This document shows positions 36,070 through 43,430 of a stretch of 64,000 bases of DNA, one piece after another (the first letter of the stretch is position 1; each line of letters opens with the position of its first letter). The translations under genes and the position numbers were made by a program. This DNA is from Brevundimonas sp. M20 (lineage in GTDB: Bacteria > Pseudomonadota > Alphaproteobacteria > Caulobacterales > Caulobacteraceae), in contig NZ_CP041243.1 of assembly GCF_006547065.1 (NCBI RefSeq), positions 372,001 through 436,000 on the forward strand, given 5' to 3'. The notes under the pieces were generated by a model. It was not told the DNA's origin. It saw only the letters and a program-made list of their open reading frames with translations, and made no database searches.

Positions 36070-37240
36070 CGATCGCGAGAAGCCCCTGGAAGACCAGCAT
36101 GGTGATCAATCCGACCATCGCGCCGACCAGGATGATCACCAGCGGGGTCATGATCGACAACAGCCGTTCGACGTTCTCCTGGGCGCGCGCGGCCAGCAGG
36201 GCTGAGGCGTTCTGGAGCGCCTCCGCGGCCCGTCCGGACTGTTCGCCCATCGTCACATAGTGGAGCAGGTCCGCGGGCGTCTGGGGAATGGCGCTCAGGA
36301 TCTCTGACAGCCGCGCGCCCTCCATCAGACGATCATCCTGGCCGGCGAGGGCGCGGCTGAGCCAGTCCACCGTGACCGGATCGCGGGCGAGCCGCCAGGC
36401 GGGCGCGAGGGGAACCCCGGCGTGCAGCATGACCGCCAGGCGGGACGCGAGGTTGGCGAAGACGAAGTCCCGCAGGGGAGAAACGCGGCCTCGCATTCCA
36501 AGTCGGGACAGCAAGCCAAGCGTGAGCCTGCGCAGGCGGGCCGAGAGGACCAGGGCGCCGGCGCCCAGGCCAAGGCCTGCGGCTATGACGGGGGTCGCCG
36601 CGCGGACCATGAGGCCGAAGGTGATGACCGCCTGGGTCTGGGCGGGAATGTCCTGCCCCAGGCCTTCGAAGGCGGGCTCCAGGGCCGGCAGGACGGCGTA
36701 GGCGTAGATGCCGATCGCGCCCAGGGCGACCGCGATCACGAAGCCAGGATAGAGGCCCAGGGTGATCAGGCGACGCCCCAGCTGGTCCATCGCGGCCAAA
36801 GAGGCAGCGCCGGCGGCGAGCACCTCTGTCTGACGGCCGGAGGCCTCGCCGCCGCGCGCCAGGGACTGCAGGAGCCGCGCCGGCGCGCCGGTGGCGACGC
36901 CGAGGGCGCGTGAGAGTGGTTCGCCCTCGATCAGCCGACGGCGGATCTCCCGGATGATGGCGGCGACCTTCGGGGTTTCTCGGGCTTCGAGCAGGCTCAG
37001 GGCCGGGCCGATGGCCATGCCGCTCTGCATCAGTTGCGCCATGTCGCGGCCCAGCCGCGCGGCCTCGGCGTTCGACAGGCGAAGCGAGCTCTGACGCTGG
37101 AACAGGGCGGGGCGGATCCGGACGGGGTGCAGGCGGCTCTCGATCAGGCGATCGCGCAGCGCCGCGGCGGAGGCGGCGTAGCTCACCCCCGTCTGGTGTC
37201 GGCCTTCAGGGGTCAGCACCCGGTAGCGAAAGGCCTTCAT
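36050..37240 (-). CDS. gspF: T2SS inner-membrane platform protein GspF
   Basis: This 396-residue protein has two duplicated GspF domains. The N-terminal 'FRYRVLTPEGRHQTGVSYAA' is standard. The first domain is at about 70-190 ('GRDMAQLMQSGMAIGPALSL') and the second at about 270-390 ('LASRLAVMLHAGVPLAPAW', 'MGEQSGRAAEALQNASALL'). There are three membrane helices. GspF transmits ATPase motion to the pseudopilus. Its start overlaps the gspE stop (ATGA). Confidence 0.93.
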   Translation of the reverse strand: MKAFRYRVLTPEGRHQTGVSYAASAAALRDRLIESRLHPVRIRPALFQRQSSLRLSNAEAARLGRDMAQLMQSGMAIGPALSLLEARETPKVAAIIREIRRRLIEGEPLSRALGVATGAPARLLQSLARGGEASGRQTEVLAAGAASLAAMDQLGRRLITLGLYPGFVIAVALGAIGIYAYAVLPALEPAFEGLGQDIPAQTQAVITFGLMVRAATPVIAAGLGLGAGALVLSARLRRLTLGLLSRLGMRGRVSPLRDFVFANLASRLAVMLHAGVPLAPAWRLARDPVTVDWLSRALAGQDDRLMEGARLSEILSAIPQTPADLLHYVTMGEQSGRAAEALQNASALLAARAQENVERLLSIMTPLVIILVGAMVGLITMLVFQGLLAIGDAVAV

Positions 37241-38925
37241 CGGTCAGCCAGCCGCCAGGCGTCGCCCCAGTCGACCAGGCCTTGCGCGGACTGGGACAGG
37301 GCGTCCTGGCGCAGGCTTGCGTAGCCCGTTTGGCGCGGGAGGGTTTCGCGGAGCGCGGAGGCCGGGGCCCCGACGCCGATCAGTTCGCTCACCTCTGGCG
37401 TGCAGACCATCAGCTCGGTGATCGCCCGCCGACCACGCCGCCCGGTTCCCCCGCAGGCCGGGCAGCCCTGGGCGCGGCCGACGCGTGGAAAGCTTGGTAG
37501 CCCTGCGTCCGCAAGGGCCGCGCGTTCCGGGACGTCGAGCGGCTCCAGGGTGTGGCAGTGGGCGCAGAGCTGGGCCGCGAGCCTCTGGGCCATGACGCCG
37601 ATCAGGGCGTCGCCCAGCAGGTAGCGCTCGACCCCCATGTCGATCAGCCGCGACGGCGTGGTGGCGGCGTCGTTGGTGTGCACAGTCGCCAGCACAAGGT
37701 GTCCGGTCAGGCTGGCCTGGACGGCGAGCCGCGCGGTCTCCGTGTCGCGGATTTCGCCGACCAGGATGACGTCGGGATCGTGTCGCAGGAAGGACCGCAG
37801 GGCGGTGGAGAAGGTGAAACCGGCGGCTTCGTTGACCTGGCTTTGCAGGATGTCCTCGAAGACGTATTCGACCGGATCCTCGACGGTCAGGATCTTCTGG
37901 CGGGAGGAGGCCAGCCGACGAAGGCCGGCGTAGAGGGTGGTGGTCTTGCCGCTGCCGGTGGGACCGGTCACCAGAAGCAGGCCGTGGGTGCGTTTCAGGA
38001 GCTGGTCCAGCCCGGCGGTCACCGCATCGCGCAGGCCCAGCCGTTCAAGGGAGTACTCCACGTCGCGCCGCGTCAGCAAACGGACGACGAGGGACTCGCC
38101 GAACACTGTCGGCGTGGTCGAGATACGGACATCGACGGGCACGCCGCGGACGTTGATGGTGGTGCGGCCGTCTTGGGGCGCACGGCGCTCCGCGACGTCC
38201 AGATCCGACAACACCTTGATGCGTGCGATCAAAGCCGGGCCGATTTCGCTCGGCAGTCGATCCTGGTCCTGCAACTGGCCGTCGATGCGCAGGCGCACCC
38301 GGGTGTGATCGATTTTCTGCTCGATGTGGACGTCGGAGGCGTTCAGCAGGAAGGCGCGCTCGAGGATCTGTTCGGAGATTCGCACCACGGGGGCGTCGCG
38401 GGCGTTGTCGCGGAGTCTTTCGGCGTCATCAAGCCAGGTCGCGGCGATCGGCGCGGCTGTTTGCGGGAGATCTATTGCATCGACCGAGGTCTGGGTCTGG
38501 CGCCAACCGCTGAGCGTGATCGTGCGAATGCGTATCTCGCGCCCCAGGGCGAACCAAAGCGCCTCCCGGGTGGCCGCGTCCCCCGGATCGACCAGGCCCA
38601 GGCACCATTCGCCGGTGTCGTCCGCCATGGCGATCGCGTAGCGATCCTGCAGGAAGCGGGCGTTGAGGCCGGGCAACTCAAGGGGTTCGATCGGCCGGGT
38701 GTCCGGCCAACGCGGGGCGTCATACAACTGACTGCAGGCGTCCGCGATCGCCTCTTCGGTCGCCAGGCCCAGCAGGCTCAGGGCGACGGCCAGCGGTTGG
38801 CCGGAGGCCCGGCTGGCGCGGGTCGCGCGATCCACGGCGCTGCCGGACAGGCCGAGCGTCCCGGCCAGGTCAGCCCGCGCATGGTCGGGCGCCGGCAGTT
38901 CGAACTCATCAGACGTTACAGTCAT
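37237..38925 (-). CDS. gspE: T2SS assembly ATPase GspE
   Basis: This 562-residue secretion ATPase has an N-terminal GspE domain ('ALSLLGLATEEAIADACSQL'), Walker A 'VTGPTGSGKTTTLYAG' (about 320), an Asp box 'ILTVEDPVEYVF', Walker B 'RHDPDVILVGEIRDTETA' and a His box 'VLATVHTNDA'. A tetracysteine zinc site has CAHC ... CPAC at about residues 455-495. All catalytic motifs are intact. It is the first gene of the minus-strand operon, divergent from gspG with about 70 bases between. Confidence 0.95.
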   Translation of the reverse strand: MTVTSDEFELPAPDHARADLAGTLGLSGSAVDRATRASRASGQPLAVALSLLGLATEEAIADACSQLYDAPRWPDTRPIEPLELPGLNARFLQDRYAIAMADDTGEWCLGLVDPGDAATREALWFALGREIRIRTITLSGWRQTQTSVDAIDLPQTAAPIAATWLDDAERLRDNARDAPVVRISEQILERAFLLNASDVHIEQKIDHTRVRLRIDGQLQDQDRLPSEIGPALIARIKVLSDLDVAERRAPQDGRTTINVRGVPVDVRISTTPTVFGESLVVRLLTRRDVEYSLERLGLRDAVTAGLDQLLKRTHGLLLVTGPTGSGKTTTLYAGLRRLASSRQKILTVEDPVEYVFEDILQSQVNEAAGFTFSTALRSFLRHDPDVILVGEIRDTETARLAVQASLTGHLVLATVHTNDAATTPSRLIDMGVERYLLGDALIGVMAQRLAAQLCAHCHTLEPLDVPERAALADAGLPSFPRVGRAQGCPACGGTGRRGRRAITELMVCTPEVSELIGVGAPASALRETLPRQTGYASLRQDALSQSAQGLVDWGDAWRLADR

Positions 38926-38995
38926 TCCGACGCCGATGGACTCGGCCCCCGCTCCCCTATAGTCGCTTGATTAGCGCGTCGGTTCTGGGGGAGCC

Positions 38996-39454
38996 ATGGG
39001 GGATATCGGCAAAGGGGTGCGATCGGAGCGATCCGGTCGGCGATCAGGCTATACCCTGACGGAAATGCTGGTGGTTCTGGTCATCATCGGTTTGATCAGT
39101 GCGATCGTGGTTCCGCAGACCCTGGGTCAGATGGATCGCGCCAAGGTTCGGGCCGCGCGTCTGAAGATGGAGAGCGTGGCCGCGGCGCTGGAGATGTATT
39201 CGGCGGACCTGATGCGTTATCCGAGCGCCGAAGAAGGTCTGGCGGCCTTGACCGACGCCCCGGCGGGCGTGGCGGACTGGGCCGGTCCGTATCTGTCAGA
39301 CAAGGCCTTGCTGAAAGACCCTTGGGGCGCGGACATCGTCTATGCGCCGCCGGCTGCGGCAGGCGACCGGTTCACCCTCACCAGCTATGGGTCTGACAAG
39401 TCGCCCGGCGGCAACGGGTTCAAGCGCGACATCACCTTGCAGGCGGCCCAATGA
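38996..39454 (+). CDS. gspG: T2SS major pseudopilin GspG
   Basis: This 152-residue protein has the class III signal 'RSG|YTLTEMLVVLVIIGLIS' with Glu5. The GspG-specific features 'MYSADLMRYPSAEEGLAAL', 'KDPWGADIVYAPP' and the calcium-loop-like 'YGSDKSPGGNG' are all present. It polymerises into the pseudopilus that pushes cargo through the secretin. A GGGGGAG site precedes the ATG, and a CTATAG -10-like box is at 38957. Its stop overlaps the gspD start (ATGA). Confidence 0.95.
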   Translation: MGDIGKGVRSERSGRRSGYTLTEMLVVLVIIGLISAIVVPQTLGQMDRAKVRAARLKMESVAAALEMYSADLMRYPSAEEGLAALTDAPAGVADWAGPYLSDKALLKDPWGADIVYAPPAAAGDRFTLTSYGSDKSPGGNGFKRDITLQAAQ

Positions 39455-41472
39455 CCTTGAAGACCCGCGCGCTTATAGGCGCGGCGATGTGTGTTCTTGC
39501 CGGCTGTGAAGCGCCGCGCGCCATCCGACCGGACCTGGCGGTCATTCCCCAGAGCCGCCCGGCGGCGCTGACCCCGGCGGTCGAGGATACGACCGCGGCC
39601 GTGGATGAGGACGCGCTCGCATGGCGCATCGAAAACGCCGCCGCGGCGCCGTCGGCGCCCGCGCCGCGCGCATCACCGCAACGGTCGATGAATGTCGTGT
39701 TCGACCAGGCGCCGGTGGCGGCCGTCGTGGATGCGGTGATCGGCCAGTCCTTGCGCAAATCCTATCGTCTGGATCCCTCGGTGCAGGGGTCTTTGACGCT
39801 CAGCCTGGTCGGCCGGATGAGCGAGGCGGAGGCGCTGGCGAGCTTTGACCGCGCCCTGCGAAGCATCAATGCCGCTGTCGTTCGCGAAGGCGCGGGATAT
39901 GCCGTGGTGCCGTCCGCCCAAGCGACCCGGTTCAACGGCTTGCCGGTTGCGGGGGACAGCGCCGATGTCCTCGCGGGTTCCGCTGTCTATCAGGCGCGAT
40001 CGATCAGCGCCGCCGAGATCGCCCGGCTGCTGGAGCCTTTGGCGGGGGAGGGGGCGGTCGTTCGGGCCGACGCCTCGCGCGAACAGGTCTTCGTCACCGG
40101 TGATCCCACCACGGTCAGCGCTCTGGTACGCACCGCGCGGTCGCTCGATGTGGATTGGCTCCAGGGCAAGAGTCTGCAGTTCTTCCCCGTCCGTCATGCA
40201 ACCCCGGCGGACATCGCTTCGGACATCCGCCAGGTCTTCGGCGGTCCGGACGGCCCGCTGGGCAGCCAGATCCAGTTCATCGAGCTGAACAGGCTGAACG
40301 GCCTGCTGGTGATCGCCCGGTCTCCGGCCGGCCTGGACCGGGCTTCCGAGTGGATCGCCCGCTTCGACCGGTCGCCGCCGCCCGCGGCGCGGCGTTTGCG
40401 ATCTATTCCGCTGGCCAACCTTGAGGCCGAACAGTTTGTCACAACCCTGGGCTCCCTTCTCGGCGCCGCGACCAGTGTGACGCCGACCGCCGGGCAACAG
40501 CCCGGCGGACAGCCATCGACGCCCGCGCCCGCGGACACGACGGCCGGCGCCACGCCGGCGGCGGTCGCGGGGGGCGCGGCCGGAACCTTGCGGTTGACGG
40601 CCGACCCCAGAACGAATTCCCTGATCCTGCTGGCCGACGACGCGGAGTATCGCAATGTCGTCGACATCGTGCGCGAGCTGGACGCGCCGCCGCCCCAGGT
40701 CCTGATCGAGGCGACCATCGCCGAGGTCACCCTGAATGACCGCCTGCGCTTCGGCGTCCAATGGTTCCTGGATGATGGCGATCTGACCGGCGGCTTCTCC
40801 TCGACCAGCAATGACGAGGCCGCGCCCAGCTTCCCGGGCTTCTCGTTAAGCTATGCGACGTTGGACATACGGGCCGTGCTGAACGCCCTGTCGACCGTCA
40901 CGGATGTTCAACTGGTCTCGACTCCGAGGGTCCTGGTACTGTCCAACGAGACCGCCGAACTCCAGGTTGGCGACCAGGTGCCGATCATCACCCAGACCGC
41001 GGTCGGCCTGAACAACGATAGTCGCATCCTCAACAGCGTCCAGTACCGCGACACGGGCGTCGTTCTCTCCGTAACGCCACGGGTCACCGAGAGCGGCCGC
41101 ATGTTCATCCAGATCGAGCAGGAGGTGAGCGAGGTTGCGGGCACCACGACCTCCGACATCGATTCCCCCACCATCCAGCAGCGGCGGCTGAACACCCGTA
41201 TCCAGGTCGAGGACGGGCAACTGGTGGTGCTGGGCGGCCTGCTGCGGTCGAGCACCAGCCTGGGCGACACCGGCGTGCCTTATCTGAGCCGCATCCCGGC
41301 GCTGGGGGCCTTGTTCCGGTCGCGCGACAACAACCAGCGCCAGACCGAGCTGGTCATGTTCCTGCGCCCGAAGGTGATCCGGTCGCGGGGCGATATCGAA
41401 GCGGTGACCGCGGAAATGGTCAGCCGTCTCCAGGCCCTGAGTCTGCCCGTTGAAGCGCCCGTCGCGCCCTGA
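39451..41472 (+). CDS. gspD: T2SS outer-membrane secretin GspD
   Basis: This 673-residue protein begins with a lipoprotein signal (lipobox 'VLAGC'), so the secretin may be self-piloting. The N0 domain ('VVFDQAPVAAVVDAVIGQSL') and the N1-N3 domains follow, including 'FFPVRHATPADIASDIRQVF' and 'ADPRTNSLILLADDAEYRNV'. The C-terminal secretin barrel carries 'STPRVLVLSNETAELQVGDQ', 'RVTESGRMFIQIEQEVSEV' and 'DTGVPYLSRIPALGALFR'. A Pro/Ala/Thr-rich linker lies near 345-375. No separate pilotin gene is seen. Confidence 0.95.
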   Translation: MTLKTRALIGAAMCVLAGCEAPRAIRPDLAVIPQSRPAALTPAVEDTTAAVDEDALAWRIENAAAAPSAPAPRASPQRSMNVVFDQAPVAAVVDAVIGQSLRKSYRLDPSVQGSLTLSLVGRMSEAEALASFDRALRSINAAVVREGAGYAVVPSAQATRFNGLPVAGDSADVLAGSAVYQARSISAAEIARLLEPLAGEGAVVRADASREQVFVTGDPTTVSALVRTARSLDVDWLQGKSLQFFPVRHATPADIASDIRQVFGGPDGPLGSQIQFIELNRLNGLLVIARSPAGLDRASEWIARFDRSPPPAARRLRSIPLANLEAEQFVTTLGSLLGAATSVTPTAGQQPGGQPSTPAPADTTAGATPAAVAGGAAGTLRLTADPRTNSLILLADDAEYRNVVDIVRELDAPPPQVLIEATIAEVTLNDRLRFGVQWFLDDGDLTGGFSSTSNDEAAPSFPGFSLSYATLDIRAVLNALSTVTDVQLVSTPRVLVLSNETAELQVGDQVPIITQTAVGLNNDSRILNSVQYRDTGVVLSVTPRVTESGRMFIQIEQEVSEVAGTTTSDIDSPTIQQRRLNTRIQVEDGQLVVLGGLLRSSTSLGDTGVPYLSRIPALGALFRSRDNNQRQTELVMFLRPKVIRSRGDIEAVTAEMVSRLQALSLPVEAPVAP

Positions 41473-42130
41473 ACGGGAGAGCCGGCAGGGATACATCTCC
41501 CTGCTCGCCATGAGCCTGACGGTCGGTCTGGCGATCTTCGCCGGCGCGGTGGCGACGGGGACGGCGTCCTATATCCGGGCGACCGGCAGTGAGGCGGGGA
41601 CGATCCGTGAGCGCATCGGGATGGAAAGCGCGGCGGCGACCGTTCTTGGGCGAGCGGCTGAGGGTTTGACAGTCCAGGCCGAGACCGAGGTCGCGATCAA
41701 TGGGGTGACCTATCGTGTGTCGCTCACGCCGACGAGTCAGAAGGTCGATCTTGCGACGGATAATGAAACGGCGCTGACCCAAGCTGCTGAGGCGGTGGGG
41801 ATCGTCGTGGATTCCGAACTGGCGCGATCAGCGACGGGGTTGGCGAACCTCTCAAATCTGCTGAGGCTGAATGCGTCCGACGAGGATTGCCTGCGGGCCC
41901 GCTTCACCTATGGGCGCGGCGGGCAATCGCGGAGCGAGGGTGATCGTCCGCCTGCGCTGACCGTTGCTCCGGGTGATCAGCTCGATGTTCGGGTCGCTTC
42001 AAACGTCGTGCCGGGCACGGTGCTCTGGATGCGAGCGCGGTTTCTTGACCAGGCGTGGGCCTTGCATGACTACCGCCGGCTGCAAGGCGTCACTGTCTGT
42101 GAGACTCAGGGCTCGCCCGGTCCACACTGA
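41450..42130 (+). CDS. gspK: T2SS pseudopilin, GspK-like
   Basis: This protein of about 226 residues has an N-terminal prepilin-like helix 'SRQG|YISLLAMSLTVGLAI' that lacks Glu5, as GspK proteins do. 'ERIGMESAAATVLGRAAEG' corresponds to the post-helix GspK segment and 'GVTYRVSLTPTSQKVDL' to its first strand region. GspK caps the pseudopilus tip with I and J. It starts at TTG 41450 inside the gspD end. Its last 25 bases overlap the convergent YD-repeat gene. It is shorter than the usual GspK (about 300). Confidence 0.65.
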   Translation: MKRPSRPERESRQGYISLLAMSLTVGLAIFAGAVATGTASYIRATGSEAGTIRERIGMESAAATVLGRAAEGLTVQAETEVAINGVTYRVSLTPTSQKVDLATDNETALTQAAEAVGIVVDSELARSATGLANLSNLLRLNASDEDCLRARFTYGRGGQSRSEGDRPPALTVAPGDQLDVRVASNVVPGTVLWMRARFLDQAWALHDYRRLQGVTVCETQGSPGPH

Positions 42131-42915
42131 TTGCCGCCGCTGGGGACGCACCCCTCACCGAGCGTCACCTCCACGGTCACCTGGGCGGTGTCCGTGCCGC
42201 CATTCCCGTCGCTGACCGTGTAGCTGAAGGTATAGGTCCCGGGCGTGGAGGGCGCGGTATAGTTCAGATAGCCGCCGCCGGGCGCGATGGCGACGTTCCC
42301 GCCCGTCGGCGTGGTCACCGCGGTGATCGTCAGGGCATGGCCGTTGGCGTCCGTGTCATTCGCCAGGGGGAAGATAGCCTGTGCGGCGCTGACTGTCGCG
42401 CTGGCGTCGTCGTTCGTCGCCACCGGCGGTTGGTTCGCCGACGAGACGGTGACGGTGACGCTTGCCGTCGCCGTGCCGCCGGCGCCGTCAGAGACGGTGT
42501 AGGTAAAGGTCTTTGTTCCCGCGCTCGCCGGCGCTGTATAGCGCACGTAGGTTCCGCCGCCCTGGATGGACACGGAGCCGCCGCCGGTTATGGTCCCGAG
42601 GTTCGTGACGGTCAGGGTGTTTCCGTCCGGGTCGGAGTCGTTCGCCCGTACCGGAATGTTCACGCTCGCCGACACCTGCACCGACGCGGCGTCATTGACC
42701 GCGGTCGGCGCTGTGTTCGGCGTATTGGTGGTCACGATCTGGGTGCGATTGCCCGCCGCATCATAACGATAGTTGATGGTGACGCCGTTCGAATAGATCG
42801 CCCGGATGAGACGGCCGGAGCTGTCATAAACATACTGCACTCCCGCATGAGCCGGCAGGGCGGATGCAAGGAGCAGGGCGCCCAGAACGGCGCTGATGGG
42901 CTTGGCGAACGTCAT
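42106..42915 (-). CDS. secreted mini YD-repeat protein with two Ig/cadherin-like domains
   Basis: This 269-residue protein has a signal peptide ('VLGALLLASALPAHA'). Two adjoining YD (RHS-type) repeats follow, 'YVYDSSGRLIRAIYSNG' and 'INYRYDAAGNRTQIV', then two cadherin/Big-like repeats ('VNDAASVQVSASVNIPV... FTYTVSDGAGGTATASVTV' and the matching 'ATNDDASATVSAAQAIFPL... FSYTVSDGNGGTDTAQVTV'). The C-terminus has two cysteines (likely disulfide). It is encoded between the T2SS genes and the giant RHS gene and shares the YD repeat with it. It may be an accessory surface or adhesion protein. Confidence 0.75.
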   Translation of the reverse strand: MTFAKPISAVLGALLLASALPAHAGVQYVYDSSGRLIRAIYSNGVTINYRYDAAGNRTQIVTTNTPNTAPTAVNDAASVQVSASVNIPVRANDSDPDGNTLTVTNLGTITGGGSVSIQGGGTYVRYTAPASAGTKTFTYTVSDGAGGTATASVTVTVSSANQPPVATNDDASATVSAAQAIFPLANDTDANGHALTITAVTTPTGGNVAIAPGGGYLNYTAPSTPGTYTFSYTVSDGNGGTDTAQVTVEVTLGEGCVPSGGNQCGPGEP

Positions 42916-42923
42916 CGGCGACC

Positions 42924-43280
42924 TCAGTTCGGAACGGCTTTGTTAGCTTCGGCGAGCGCGGGCGAGAGTTCGGCTTCCATGGCGCGACCGGCGTCCTGGT
43001 TGGCGCGCCATTCCTGCTCGGTCGGGAGGCGCGGAGGCCTTCCGCGGAATTCGGGCTGTAGAAGCCAGGCGCCCAAGCTGACCGCGAGAGCGACGGTCGC
43101 CAGTCCGCTGCCGATGATCGCAACTCTCTTCCATGCAACGGCCTTCAGACGGTCCCGCCAGCTTGTCGCCGAGTGGAACTGCTCCATGTCCAGGATATGA
43201 GCCCATTGATGCCGAATGACGGATCCGCAGGCGCGCGCTCGCGCCCACAGTCCTGTCAGCAATGCGTTCAAACGCGCCAT
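42924..43280 (-). CDS. single-pass membrane protein of the RHS locus
   Basis: This 118-residue protein has one membrane helix at about 55-75 ('VAIIGSGLATVALAVSLGAW'). The basic N-terminal part is probably cytosolic, and the short Pro/Glu-rich periplasmic tail includes 'RLPTEQEWRANQDAGRAMEA'. No family recognised. It sits eight bases upstream of the mini YD-repeat gene and is likely co-transcribed with it, and it is divergent from the RHS gene. It could be an assembly or anchoring factor; this is a positional guess. Confidence 0.55.
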   Translation of the reverse strand: MARLNALLTGLWARARACGSVIRHQWAHILDMEQFHSATSWRDRLKAVAWKRVAIIGSGLATVALAVSLGAWLLQPEFRGRPPRLPTEQEWRANQDAGRAMEAELSPALAEANKAVPN

Positions 43281-43321
43281 ACATCCCCCGCCGGCAAGCG
43301 AGCAGACTAAAGCTGAGCCTT

Positions 43322-43342
43322 ATTGCAGGGACAAGCTGCAAT
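43322..43342. promoter_or_regulatory. perfect inverted repeat in the divergent RHS promoter region
   Basis: ATTGCAG, seven bases, CTGCAAT. It lies in the 150-base space between the divergent membrane-protein gene and the RHS gene. It is a candidate operator controlling both directions. Confidence 0.4.
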
Positions 43343-43430
43343 TTCTCGTTGAGGGGTGGATTTTCTCTCTTTCAAAGCGAGGGCGGTTGAGCTTGTCTGT
43401 AAGCGTAGCTGTTGCGCGGTGGGGGCGTTG

